Assembly: GCA_004353515.1 (NCBI GenBank)
Contig: SMNZ01000003.1
Location: 248,001 to 312,000, forward strand
Length of the DNA stretch: 64,000 nt
Direction: 5' to 3'
Source: Alteromonadaceae bacterium M269
Lineage (GTDB): Bacteria; Pseudomonadota; Gammaproteobacteria; Enterobacterales; Alteromonadaceae
The notes under the pieces are model-generated. The model saw only the letters and a list, made by a program, of their open reading frames with translations, did no database searches and had not been told where the DNA came from. Position 1 is the stretch's first letter; every line of letters starts with the position of its first letter. The translations under genes and the position numbers were made by a program. Positions 18,878 through 28,290 of this stretch are shown piece by piece.

Positions 18878-20617
18878 ATGTTCAAAATGAAAAAAGCAAT
18901 GCTGCAAGCTTTGCTGTTCTCGGCTTTTGCTGTCGTTTCTCCATTGCAAGCTATTGCAGATGAAACGCCTATTATTCGTTATGCAGATCGCTTTGTTCCT
19001 ATAATCGCTAAGAACGGCATGGTAGCTTCACAAGAAGCCATAGCCACGAAAGTGGGCGTTGATATTCTTAAACAGGGCGGTAACGCCGTTGACGCCGCTG
19101 TAGCTGTTGGTTTTGCTTTAGCTGTGACTTTCCCTCAAGCCGGAAACATTGGCGGTGGTGGCTTTATGATGGTTCACCTCGCAAAAGACAATAAAACTAT
19201 CGCCATCGACTATCGTGAAATGGCACCAGCAGCAGCACATAGAGATCTTTATCTTGATGAAAATGGTGATGTTGATAACAGACGCGCACGTTTCAGTCAC
19301 CAATCAGCCGGTGTACCTGGCACAGTTGCTGGTTTGATACATGCACTAGAGAATTACGGCACAATGACGTTGAAACAAGTTATTGCGCCAGCAGTGGCAC
19401 TAGCGGAAGATGGCTTTACCTTAGCTTATTCTCTTGAAAGTTCTTTGCTAGCACGTAAGGAGCGTTTGAGCCGTAACCCTGCAGCCAAAAAAGCGCTTTT
19501 CAAACCAGATGGTAGTCACTACCAATTTGGTGAGACACTTAAACAACCTGACTTAGCGCAGACTCTTAAAGCTATTCGCGACAAAGGATTTGATGGTTTC
19601 TATAAAGGATCTGTTGCTGACCTTATTGTTAAAGAAATGAAAGCCAATGACGGTTTGATTACGCATAAAGATCTCGAGAACTATAAAGTCGTAGAGCGTG
19701 AAGCGATTAAAGGTAGCTACAAAGGTTATGACGTTTTAACCATGCCACCTCCGTCCTCTGGTGGTGTTCATATTGTTCAGATGATGAACATGCTTGAGAA
19801 CGATAACCTCAAAGATTTAGGACATAACAGCGCAGCGAGTTTACACCTGATGATTGAAGCTATGCGTCAAGCTTACGCTGACCGTAGTGAGTACTTAGGT
19901 GACCCTGACTATTTTGATGTACCAATTAAAGAGCTTATTGATAAGAAGTATGCTGCTAAATTGCGCACACAGATTCCTAATAAGAAGGCACGTAAATCAG
20001 AAGAGGTTAAGCCTGCTTTAGATGTAACGCCTGAAAGTCCTGATACAACGCATTTCTCTGTGATGGATAACGAAGGTAATGCAGTAAGTAATACTTACAC
20101 GCTGAACTTTAGTTATGGCAGTCATATTATGGTCAGTGGTGCTGGATTCTTATTAAATAATGAAATGGACGACTTCTCTGCCAAAGTAGGTGTAGCCAAT
20201 GCTTATGGTTTGCTTGGCGCAGAAGCCAATGCCATTGAAGCAGGTAAGCGCCCACTATCATCTATGACACCAACCTTGGTTTTAAAAGATGGAAAAGCCT
20301 TTATGGCAACCGGAAGTCCAGGTGGAAGCACAATCATTACAGTCGTATTGCAAGTGTTGATGAATGCACTTGAGCACGAAATGAATGTCGCAGCCGCAAC
20401 TTATGCACCGCGTATTCACCACCAATGGTATCCAGATCGTATTCTAGTTGAGCCAGGCATTAGTGCTGACACTAAAGCTTTATTGGAAGCTTGGGGACAT
20501 AACTTGGATAACAGAAGAAGAACGATCGGTAGTACGCAGTCTATTCAATTTCGTGATGGGTTCTTTTATGGCGCGTCCGATAGCCGACGCCATGGTGCTT
20601 TGACATTAGGCTATTAA
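18878..20617 (+). CDS. ggt: Gamma-glutamyltransferase (periplasmic)
   Basis: A 579-residue precursor with a signal peptide ending near LQAIADE. The large subunit contains GGNAVDAAVAVGFAL and GGGGFMMV. The small subunit begins at the catalytic Thr of DTTHFSVMD, where the enzyme cleaves itself, followed by the conserved RPLSSMTPTL and TGSPGGSTI. It hydrolyses gamma-glutamyl bonds of glutathione and related peptides in the periplasm, releasing glutamate for uptake. Single gene, with an AGGA ribosome site and a hairpin downstream. Confidence 0.96.
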   Translation: MFKMKKAMLQALLFSAFAVVSPLQAIADETPIIRYADRFVPIIAKNGMVASQEAIATKVGVDILKQGGNAVDAAVAVGFALAVTFPQAGNIGGGGFMMVHLAKDNKTIAIDYREMAPAAAHRDLYLDENGDVDNRRARFSHQSAGVPGTVAGLIHALENYGTMTLKQVIAPAVALAEDGFTLAYSLESSLLARKERLSRNPAAKKALFKPDGSHYQFGETLKQPDLAQTLKAIRDKGFDGFYKGSVADLIVKEMKANDGLITHKDLENYKVVEREAIKGSYKGYDVLTMPPPSSGGVHIVQMMNMLENDNLKDLGHNSAASLHLMIEAMRQAYADRSEYLGDPDYFDVPIKELIDKKYAAKLRTQIPNKKARKSEEVKPALDVTPESPDTTHFSVMDNEGNAVSNTYTLNFSYGSHIMVSGAGFLLNNEMDDFSAKVGVANAYGLLGAEANAIEAGKRPLSSMTPTLVLKDGKAFMATGSPGGSTIITVVLQVLMNALEHEMNVAAATYAPRIHHQWYPDRILVEPGISADTKALLEAWGHNLDNRRRTIGSTQSIQFRDGFFYGASDSRRHGALTLGY

Positions 20618-20627
20618 ACTAGTCATG

Positions 20628-20657
20628 AGCAGTTACATTTATTTTAATGTAACTGCT
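20628..20657 (+). terminator. Hairpin downstream of ggt
   Basis: AGCAGTTACATT and AATGTAACTGCT make a perfect 12-bp stem with a 6-base loop, followed by AAAGTTTTTA. A likely terminator, though the T-run is a few bases away. Confidence 0.65.
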
Positions 20658-20797
20658 TAAAGTTTTTATTGATAAGTAAAGGAAGATCGAGATACTGGCA
20701 GAGTAATATCCATTGTCCTTAAAAATGCTTGTTTGTTGGCTGCATTTTCAGTTAAAGGTGGTGTCTAAGCTTTGTTAAGTAATTTAGGAAATGATGG

Positions 20798-22081
20798 ATG
20801 GCAGGTAAAAGCTTAAAGAAATGGCTTTACATAACACTTTCTGTGTTTGCTGGCGTCTTTGTCTCTCTATGTTTTCTACTGTGGTTGATGTTACAAGATG
20901 AACCCATCGTTTCTGCGTCCAGCCATGAACAACTCAAACAGGCCGATTCGTTAGCCCCACTTCGCTCTCAACTGCGTGCAGCTTATAAAAGTCGTGAACG
21001 CGATCAACAGCTCAAAGTCACCGATGATCAACTCAATAGTATTCTTGGCACTATGCAACGTGCTAATGGCGATTTCCGTGGCCAAGCTACTGTTGGTAAT
21101 GAATACACTGTTGTTGGATTAAGTTATCAGCTTCCCAGCTTTTTCATGAACCAATTCGTTAATGTTCAAATGCGAGTAAAAGAAGGGCCGGGCATCGATA
21201 TTGAAGAGTTACAAGTGGGAGATTTATCGCTCCCTGGCAACAGTATGATGAAATTTGTGGCTTGGGTATTCGATGTTTATACCGACGAACTCGTTGCTGC
21301 TGACAGCATCAAGAGTGTGACTCGTGTCGATTTTAATAAACAGGATATTATTGTGAGCTTGAAGCCCGTTGGTAGTTTAATCAGGCGATTAAGGGTATTA
21401 GGTGATCAAAACGATGATACCGACAAGGAATTGGTGGCTCGTGTTTCCTACTATTTAGCTTATCTGGAAGATAATAAGTTACCGGCTTTGCGTCGCTCAC
21501 TATCAACTTCAGAATACGTTAAAATTCTATTTACCGAAGTCGCAAAACAATCGAGCTCTCGATTACCAGAAAAGGAAAATGAAGCTGCAATTCTTGCTTT
21601 AGCTATCTTTGATGGTAGCCCACGCTTTGCTCAGTTTGTTGGCAAAGTCCAACCACGCCCGAATGTTTATGCTCGCCCCAACAATCCAATGACATTGCGG
21701 AATCGTCGTGATCTCCATTTGCACTTTATATTTTCGGCAGCGTTAGAAGTCTTATCCAACAATGGACTGACTTTTGCCATAGGTGAGCTCAAAGAGCTTG
21801 TTGATAGTAGCGCAAATGGCAGTGGGTTTAGTTTTGTGGATTTAGCAGCAGATATGGCGGGTGCAAAAATGGCGAGAATGCTGTTGGACCCTGCACAGGC
21901 TAGGGCCATGCAATTGAAGTTACAAAAGGTCAATAGTGAAGATGACTTCTTCCCATCAATAAATGGTTTGCCTGAGGGATTAACGAAAGATCAGTTTGAA
22001 AACCAATACGAACATGTAGAAAGCGCTGCCTATAAGCAGCGCTTGGGTGATATTCAATCTCGGATTAATGCACTGTATTAA
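20798..22081 (+). CDS. Membrane-anchored protein of unknown function
   Basis: I do not recognise this 427-residue protein. Residues 8-33 are a single N-terminal membrane segment (YITLSVFAGVFVSLCFLLWL), with the rest probably periplasmic. The body is mixed and hydrophilic, with no repeat or metal motif. A central part (FDGSPRFAQFVG...LRNRRDLHLHFIFSAAL) looks like a folded domain with well-spaced charged residues. AGGA precedes the ATG. It stands alone between ggt and a convergent chemotaxis-receptor gene that ends 5 bases away. Confidence 0.8.
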   Translation: MAGKSLKKWLYITLSVFAGVFVSLCFLLWLMLQDEPIVSASSHEQLKQADSLAPLRSQLRAAYKSRERDQQLKVTDDQLNSILGTMQRANGDFRGQATVGNEYTVVGLSYQLPSFFMNQFVNVQMRVKEGPGIDIEELQVGDLSLPGNSMMKFVAWVFDVYTDELVAADSIKSVTRVDFNKQDIIVSLKPVGSLIRRLRVLGDQNDDTDKELVARVSYYLAYLEDNKLPALRRSLSTSEYVKILFTEVAKQSSSRLPEKENEAAILALAIFDGSPRFAQFVGKVQPRPNVYARPNNPMTLRNRRDLHLHFIFSAALEVLSNNGLTFAIGELKELVDSSANGSGFSFVDLAADMAGAKMARMLLDPAQARAMQLKLQKVNSEDDFFPSINGLPEGLTKDQFENQYEHVESAAYKQRLGDIQSRINALY

Positions 22082-22085
22082 TCTG

Positions 22086-23837
22086 TTAATTACTGCTGCT
22101 CATATAATCTGATAGCTGATCAACATGTACCTTGGTTTCAACAATCAGTGAGCTGATTTCTTTTGCGGACTCAGTCGTACTTTGTGCAAGATTACGAACT
22201 TCTTCCGCTACTACAGCAAATCCACGACCTGCTTCACCGGCACGTGCAGATTCAATAGCCGCGTTAAGTGCCAATAAGTTGGTTTGATCTGAAATACCAT
22301 TGATAGTTTGGATAATACTGCTGATTCGCTCCAAGACCGATGACATAGCACCGTGAGTCTGCGAAATGACCTGGTTTCTTTCGGAGACATCAGAACCGTA
22401 CATCAAAATTTTACTTAACCTGCCTTCGGAATCTAGCACAGGGGATATGGTCACGGCTAACCTTGCAGTATCCCCACCAATTTTATCAATACTCATTTCG
22501 GTGGAGACAAACTCACCACGCACAAGCTCTTCCCAGGCACCACTGTCGACATAGCTCTTCAGGTTATCTACATGCGACTTCATTTGATTGAAGTCTGAAC
22601 ATTTGATGGTTTCCAAGCTATAAGGGTTGGCAAGTACCAGATCACCTTTGTCAGACCACTCCATCACAAGGTTTGTACGACTAATGGCATCAAGCCTGAC
22701 ATCGTTTTCGATAGCTACACGCTTGGTGCTATCGATATTTGCCTGGATGGAAATAAAGTGAGTTAACTCACCCTGATTATTAAATACAGGGTTGATAGCT
22801 AACGAGATCCAGTACGGTTCGCCATGAATATCGTAATTTAGGATTTCGTCATAGAAGGGTTGTCTATTTTTCAAATTTTCACGGATGCGACGTTTAGTGT
22901 CTTCATCGGTGTTTTTACCTTGTAAGACATCGCCGGGTTTCTTGCCCATCACTTGCTCTGGTGAGTAACCTGTTAGTCGTTGAAAGCCGGGATTAACATA
23001 TTGGATTAGACCATTGGGGCCAGTAATGACAACAGAGTTATCAGTTTCATTTGCAACCAGTGATAGTGTGGCGAACTCTTCGCGTTGGAGTTTCTCCGCC
23101 GTAATATCTTTCACGAAAGCCGTGTAAAGCGTTTTGTTTTCTAACTCTACTTTTGAAAGCGATAAGTTTGCCCACAAGTTGCGGCCGTCAAAAGTGTTGA
23201 CCTCGACATCCCTTGAGGTTCCTACAATCTTATCAACGCCTGAGGTTCTGTTGCTATTAACGTAGTTATCATGGTTAGGCTGAATAGCAACTGGGACGAG
23301 CATTTTAACGTTTTGCCCCATGACTTTTTCACGACTGCATCCCCAAAGTTTTTCAGCGGCTTTGTTAAAGAAAACAATATTGTTGTCTTCGTTGATGGTG
23401 ACCACGGCATCGATACATTGCTCAAGCGTCTGGTCGATGATCATCTTGGCTTCTTTTTCTTCTGTAATGTCTTTCACAAAAGCCGTGTATAGATATTTAC
23501 CGTCTTGCTTTACCTTGGTAAGTGATAAGTTGCACCAAATAACCTTTCCATCTTTGCGCTCAAGTTCTACATCTCTTGAGGTACCAATGATTTTGTTGTG
23601 CCCTGTTCTTCTATTAGCGTTAACGTATTCATCGTGCTTACTTTGAATCATTCTCGGAACAAGCATCTTAACGTTTTTGCCCATAACTTCGTGGCTGGCA
23701 TAACCCCAAAGTTTTTCAGCCGCTTTATTAAAAAATATGACGTTATTGTTGTGATCAATAGTAACAACGGCATCTAAGGCTTGATCGAGTACGTTCTCTA
23801 AATGATTAGAGGTATTTTTTGAAAAAATGCCCAACAT
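22086..23837 (-). CDS. Soluble PAS-repeat methyl-accepting chemotaxis protein
   Basis: A 583-residue protein with no membrane segment. Residues about 10-115 and 130-240 are two closely similar PAS domains (each with [28 protein letters not shown]). A third PAS at about 250-370 has a LOV-like pattern ([14 protein letters not shown]) without the flavin-binding Cys, and a fourth region to about 490 is PAS-like. The last 90 residues hold the receptor signalling tip ([21 protein letters not shown]...[13 protein letters not shown]) with very short coiled-coil arms. It should signal to CheA/CheW from the cytoplasm, sensing redox, oxygen or a metabolite. Confidence 0.9.
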   Translation of the reverse strand: MLGIFSKNTSNHLENVLDQALDAVVTIDHNNNVIFFNKAAEKLWGYASHEVMGKNVKMLVPRMIQSKHDEYVNANRRTGHNKIIGTSRDVELERKDGKVIWCNLSLTKVKQDGKYLYTAFVKDITEEKEAKMIIDQTLEQCIDAVVTINEDNNIVFFNKAAEKLWGCSREKVMGQNVKMLVPVAIQPNHDNYVNSNRTSGVDKIVGTSRDVEVNTFDGRNLWANLSLSKVELENKTLYTAFVKDITAEKLQREEFATLSLVANETDNSVVITGPNGLIQYVNPGFQRLTGYSPEQVMGKKPGDVLQGKNTDEDTKRRIRENLKNRQPFYDEILNYDIHGEPYWISLAINPVFNNQGELTHFISIQANIDSTKRVAIENDVRLDAISRTNLVMEWSDKGDLVLANPYSLETIKCSDFNQMKSHVDNLKSYVDSGAWEELVRGEFVSTEMSIDKIGGDTARLAVTISPVLDSEGRLSKILMYGSDVSERNQVISQTHGAMSSVLERISSIIQTINGISDQTNLLALNAAIESARAGEAGRGFAVVAEEVRNLAQSTTESAKEISSLIVETKVHVDQLSDYMSSSN

Positions 23838-24066
23838 AAATTTTTTAAACCTTATTGTTGACGCTAATCTCAGGCGATATGGAATGTATCGACTACAGTT
23901 TTGTTTTTTAAAGCAATTTTTAAAACGTAAATTAGACTCTGCGGCTTGACCCTAAGCTAGAAAAAAGGCGATATTTGAGTGTAGTAGCTATTTATTAATG
24001 CGCCTATAAACAATTTGGCTAATACGAGAATGCCATTTTATTTTACCAAACTGTCACGGAGTTGTT

Positions 24067-25680
24067 ATGACACCTAAATTATTGGCGGTCAGCTTGATGG
24101 CTGTCTTGTCTTATCATGTGAGTGCAGAACCTTTGGTTGTGTCGGAAAAAGCAAAAGAGCTAGCCCAAAAGAACATCATTGTAGATTCTCATATCGATGT
24201 ACCTTTTCGAGTTAACAACCGATGGGAAGATGTAACCAAAGCAACCGAGACAGGTGATTTCGACTACCCTCGAGCGAAGATCGGTGGGTTAAACGCGCCA
24301 TTTATGTCTATTTACGTGCCAGCTTCATTAGATAACTCAAGTGAGTCAACCAAGTTAGCCCATCAGTTAATAGATTCTGTAGAAGCCATAGTGGGCAGAG
24401 CGCCACATAAATTTGCTGTTGCAGCTAGCGTCGCTGAAGTTGAAAAACAGTTTGCACAAGGTTTAATTTCATTGCCTATGGGAATGGAAAACGGCTCGCC
24501 AATACAAGGTGATATGAAAAACCTGGAAGACTTTTATGCTCGAGGCGTGCGTTATATCACCTTAGCGCATTCACAGAGCAATCACATTTCAGATTCGTCT
24601 TACGATTTAAGAAGACAATGGAAGGGGCTAAGTCCATTTGGAAAAGAGCTCGTAGTTGAGATGAATAAGATCGGCATGATGATTGATATTTCTCATGTAT
24701 CCGATAAAGCCTTTTATCAAGTCATCGAGTTATCGAAAGTTCCGGTTATTGCATCACACTCGTCATTGCGAAAATTCACGCCCGGTTTTGAACGAAACAT
24801 GGACGACGATATGATCAAAGCCTTGGGTAAAAACGGTGGTGTTGTGCAAATTAATTTTGGCTCTAGCTTTGTCAGTGAGGGTGCTAATGCGTGGCGTAAC
24901 CAATTCAATGTAGCGATTGGAAAGGTTGAAGAACAGTACGGGGAAGACAGTGCGGAAGCTGTTGCGTTTGAAGAGAAGTACAAGAAAGAAAGTCCGTACC
25001 CTTTCGCTACATTAGATACTGTACTCGACCATATTGATCACGTTGTAAAATTAATTGGAATTGATCACGTTGGAATAGGGTCTGATTATGACGGTGTTGG
25101 TGACTCGCTTCCTGAAAACTTAAAAGATGTCTCTACATATCCTAACTTAGTACAAGGTTTGCTTAATCGTGGATATAAAGAAGAGCATATTATTAAAATT
25201 TTAGGCGGTAACTTTTTACGTGTATGGCGTGAAGTGGAGCAGTTTGCCAACAAAAGTAAGACAACAAACGAACGATTGGAGCAATTCATGGGAAATGGTG
25301 TTATCACAAAAGAAAGTCAGTACTCAGTAGCTGAAACTATTGAAAGACTGGAAAAGATTGTGACTGAAAAAGGGTTTAAAGTGATTGCCAATGTGAATCA
25401 CAGCGGTGCTGCTAAGAATGCAGGGCTAGAGCTTAACGACACATCTTTGCTCATATTCGGAAACCCTCAAGGCGGCACGTTATTGATGCAGTCACAAGCA
25501 ACAGTAGGGCTTGATTTACCATTGAAAGCTTTGGCTCATGCTGATGAGAATGGAAAGGTGTTTTTAAGCTATAACGCACCGAGCTATTTGTCTGAGCGTC
25601 ATGATATCAATGATAGAGATGAGCTTGTTGCGAAAATGACACAAGCATTAGATAACTTCACAACGGCTGCTTGTAACTAA
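24067..25680 (+). CDS. Secreted M19 dipeptidase fused to a DUF302 domain
   Basis: A 537-residue exported protein (signal peptide to about VSAEP). Residues about 25-395 are a membrane-dipeptidase-type M19 zinc peptidase with the metal ligands in DSHIDVPF, the Glu in GMENGSP, the His residues in ISHVSD and IASHSSLR, and Asp in GIGSDYDG. It should cleave dipeptides in the periplasm. Residues about 419-537 match DUF302 (SVAETIERLEKIVTEKGF, then LPLKALAHADENGKVFLSYN). I know both as separate families; the fusion is unusual. Ordinary M19 enzymes are about 350-420 residues. Alone, divergent to the chemotaxis gene. Confidence 0.92.
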   Translation: MTPKLLAVSLMAVLSYHVSAEPLVVSEKAKELAQKNIIVDSHIDVPFRVNNRWEDVTKATETGDFDYPRAKIGGLNAPFMSIYVPASLDNSSESTKLAHQLIDSVEAIVGRAPHKFAVAASVAEVEKQFAQGLISLPMGMENGSPIQGDMKNLEDFYARGVRYITLAHSQSNHISDSSYDLRRQWKGLSPFGKELVVEMNKIGMMIDISHVSDKAFYQVIELSKVPVIASHSSLRKFTPGFERNMDDDMIKALGKNGGVVQINFGSSFVSEGANAWRNQFNVAIGKVEEQYGEDSAEAVAFEEKYKKESPYPFATLDTVLDHIDHVVKLIGIDHVGIGSDYDGVGDSLPENLKDVSTYPNLVQGLLNRGYKEEHIIKILGGNFLRVWREVEQFANKSKTTNERLEQFMGNGVITKESQYSVAETIERLEKIVTEKGFKVIANVNHSGAAKNAGLELNDTSLLIFGNPQGGTLLMQSQATVGLDLPLKALAHADENGKVFLSYNAPSYLSERHDINDRDELVAKMTQALDNFTTAACN

Positions 25681-25705
25681 AACATTTTAGGGCCGTGAGG
25701 CATAT

Positions 25706-25743
25706 AAAAAGCCGCTTCGAGAAATGACAGAAAGCGGCTTTTA
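25706..25743. terminator. Bidirectional terminator, dipeptidase / small exported protein
   Basis: AAAAGCCGCTT and AAGCGGCTTTT pair across a 13-base loop, between two convergent genes. Confidence 0.8.
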
Positions 25744-25767
25744 CCCCAAAACAGATATTTCTAAAAA

Positions 25768-26334
25768 CTAGCGTTTTTCGTCCAAAGCGACTTGAATACG
25801 GTCGAGTTCATTTTGTGTAAACTCTCCGTTCTTTATCATCTTAATTGTTGCTTCTGTGTGGTCACCCATGATTTTGATAATAGAGGAGCTTAAGTCGATA
25901 GCTTTTCCATCTAGCTCACTGAGGTTGAACACCGACAGATCGATATCGTCGCTGTCCGAAGTGATATCAATAATCTTTCCTGTCTCATCATCTTTTCTGA
26001 GTATTTTGACGATGCCTTTTTTAACAACATGAGTGTCATCATGAGCATAGGATTCAACATCGATATCACCTAAAAGAGACAATACTTTTTCGCGAGTTTC
26101 TGGATCCAAGTCGGCAAGCTTTTCTTCAAGCGCGACATCATCTGATAACTCTTCACCATTGAGCATAATGACTCGTTTAATATCTTTCACACCGTCACCG
26201 TCTATGAATTCAATGTTCTTGTGAGTTTTTAAGTGAATGACTTTAGTTTTCTGTTCTTCCGCCATTGGTGCGTAAGCAAGAAAAAGTGAGCTACTTAAAA
26301 TAGCTAGAGCAAGGTTTTTGGTAAAACTTTTCAT
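25768..26334 (-). CDS. Small exported acidic protein, unknown function
   Basis: A 188-residue protein is read from ATG 26334 (MKSFTKNLALAI), which has an AGGAAG ribosome site; the frame extends 8 codons further without one. A signal peptide ends near APMAEE. The mature part is rich in Asp, Glu and Lys with repeated ID/DI pairs and no Cys. I do not recognise the family. Its gene lies between the dipeptidase and the MITE-like element that precedes the histidine kinase; a stress or signalling role with that kinase is only a guess. Confidence 0.7.
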   Translation of the reverse strand: MKSFTKNLALAILSSSLFLAYAPMAEEQKTKVIHLKTHKNIEFIDGDGVKDIKRVIMLNGEELSDDVALEEKLADLDPETREKVLSLLGDIDVESYAHDDTHVVKKGIVKILRKDDETGKIIDITSDSDDIDLSVFNLSELDGKAIDLSSSIIKIMGDHTEATIKMIKNGEFTQNELDRIQVALDEKR

Positions 26335-26853
26335 GTCTTTACTTCCTATCGTTATCAATAAAATGGAGGCTTGGGGTTTTTGTCGTAAATCATCAAGCCA
26401 AAATCACGTCCGACATAGGAATAACAACAACTGTGCCAACTTAAAAATGCCTTATTAAACAGGTGTTTATGTTTTGATGGCCGTTTGAATGAGACGTTTG
26501 TGAGAAAAATATCTGCATATAGGGATATGATTTCCTTATATCAGGAAATGTTGTCAGCCTATGATAACTAGTGAATGTTAAGTAATAGCTAAACCATCAC
26601 TAAATAAGCTATTCAGAGTCCCGAGATTAGGCTGGTTTAAAATGGACTAATGCTGCGTTAGATAGATTTGACTTGGCGCCACCAAGCCAGCATCTATCTG
26701 CCTTGCCTTTATTCATTTTAATTCCAGCTGAATATCGTATTTAGTGATGGTTTAGCTATAGTGCCATATCTAGCTTTTTAAATATTCGTTATTGGCTTGA
26801 ATCTTGTTTAGTTAATGTTGTTGAAGTTAATTGGATTTGTTGAGAAGTATTCT
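26335..26853. promoter_or_regulatory. Divergent intergenic region with a MITE-like element
   Basis: About 520 bases between the small exported protein and the histidine kinase. Bases 26585-26759 are taken up by the palindromic element listed separately. The rest is AT-rich with no gene. GAGAAG lies 6 bases before the preferred kinase ATG at 26854. Confidence 0.5.
26585..26759. mobile_element. Palindromic MITE-like element (175 bp)
   Basis: Perfect 22-bp terminal inverted repeats, 26585-26606 and 26738-26759 (outer ends ATAGCTAAACCATCAC / GTGATGGTTTAGCTAT). The interior continues to self-pair: ATTCAG and GCTGG near both ends, TTAAAATG at 26637-26644 and its complement near 26711-26722, AGATAGAT / ATCTATCT, and an apex CTTGG-CGCCA-CCAAG. 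There is no coding capacity. The whole unit therefore folds into one long imperfect hairpin, as foldback MITEs do. A target-site duplication is not clear (TA or AGT are candidates). Confidence 0.7.
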
Positions 26854-28290
26854 ATGTCGTTAAAACATCACTTGTTTATCCTTGTTGCGGTGCTGGTTGT
26901 ACTCTTGTCTTCAGTGCAGCTTTATTTCGCTTATCAACTTAAATTACAAATGACGAATGAGGTTGAACAGAGGAGTCAGGAGTTAAGCCGAAAAGCGATT
27001 GATACACTTCTACACAGAATCAAGCTTGTGGGCGTAAATGGTAGGCCTGATTCGCCTGTCATCGTGAATAGCGAGAGAAAAATTATTGTTCGAGAAGATA
27101 ACGTTAATGGTATCGCCGGCGTGATCGAAATCAACGAAGAAGATGATCTCCAAAAAGTTCTAAAAATGAAGCACGGCAAAGTTTCAGTTGACCTGACGAA
27201 AACTCAACCGGTTCAGGTGAGCGAGTTATACAAGCAAATAGAAGTTATCGCTGATTCAATAGAAATAGATTCGATAGATGATATGACCTTTGTAGTAAAC
27301 CCAGGTTCAGGTAGTCAGGGCGTACAGGTGATGCATTTAGCCGAGCAAGGTTCCTTGTTAGATAAATTCTACAATGAGCTCTTGTTTGTCGTTGCTGCTA
27401 TTTCCGCTATCGGGCTGATTCTGGCTTATTTTATTGCTCATCATACAAGTCGACCGTTCCACAGGCTTTCTGTTGGATTTTCTAAAGTGGAAAAAGGGGA
27501 TTTTGGCAGTGAAGTAGACGTTAGTGGTGTGATAGAAGTTAGAGACACGCTAAAGGGTTTTAACTACATGAGTCACCAGCTCAAAAGGTTGCAAGAGAGT
27601 GATAAGAAAATGCAAGCGCAGGAGCATTTAGCAGAGCTAGGCGAAGTAGCTAGAGGGCTTGCTCATAGTTTGCGTAATCCCATTAACACCTTGGGGTTAG
27701 CACTAGAACAGATTGGTATGAAAGAGACAACCCACGAACAACGAGAGCAATTGGCTTTGCGTGGAAGGCAGAAAATTAATGCCATGGACAATACCATCAA
27801 GGCGCTACTGAATTTGACTGCAACAGGGGTACAACGGGATGCAAGCATTAGCCTCAGAGATATCATAGATGACGTCTGTTTAGAGTGTTCTATGGTTAAT
27901 GAAACGGCTTTTGACGTGCACGTGGCTCCTGATCTGCGATTAGAAGGTGATTTATCTGAGGTGAGGGCAGTTATTCATACCCTAGTGGTGAATGCTGCTG
28001 AAGCATCAGAGCCCCAACAAAAAGTTAATATTCATGCTGAACAACAAAATGAGTTTCTTAAGATAACCGTAGCTGATATTGGTAAAGGGATATCGCCGCA
28101 GATTCAGGCTAATCTCTTTAAACCTCATATCACCGATAAGGCAGAGGGGGCTGGTATGGGCTTATATATTGCCAGGCGTTTAGCGCGTTTATATTACGCA
28201 GGAAACATCGAGCTTGTTGCTAATGAGCCCAAAGGCACGAAGGCGATACTTAAGCTTCGCTGTAATCAAACATCAGGAGATGCTGCATGA
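26854..28290 (+). CDS. Membrane sensor histidine kinase (NtrB-like core)
   Basis: A 478-residue kinase from ATG 26854 (MSLKHHLFILVAV); an in-frame ATG at 26815 would add 13 residues but has no ribosome site. Two membrane segments (residues about 5-28 and 175-200) enclose a periplasmic sensor region. Then come HAMP, the phospho-accepting His in GLAHSLRNPINTLG, and the ATPase domain (NAAEAS, DIGKGI, GAGMGLYIARRLA). It overlaps the response-regulator gene by 4 bases (ATGA), so they form a pair. The signal sensed is not evident. It may be controlled by sequences in the element just upstream. Confidence 0.92.
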   Translation: MSLKHHLFILVAVLVVLLSSVQLYFAYQLKLQMTNEVEQRSQELSRKAIDTLLHRIKLVGVNGRPDSPVIVNSERKIIVREDNVNGIAGVIEINEEDDLQKVLKMKHGKVSVDLTKTQPVQVSELYKQIEVIADSIEIDSIDDMTFVVNPGSGSQGVQVMHLAEQGSLLDKFYNELLFVVAAISAIGLILAYFIAHHTSRPFHRLSVGFSKVEKGDFGSEVDVSGVIEVRDTLKGFNYMSHQLKRLQESDKKMQAQEHLAELGEVARGLAHSLRNPINTLGLALEQIGMKETTHEQREQLALRGRQKINAMDNTIKALLNLTATGVQRDASISLRDIIDDVCLECSMVNETAFDVHVAPDLRLEGDLSEVRAVIHTLVVNAAEASEPQQKVNIHAEQQNEFLKITVADIGKGISPQIQANLFKPHITDKAEGAGMGLYIARRLARLYYAGNIELVANEPKGTKAILKLRCNQTSGDAA

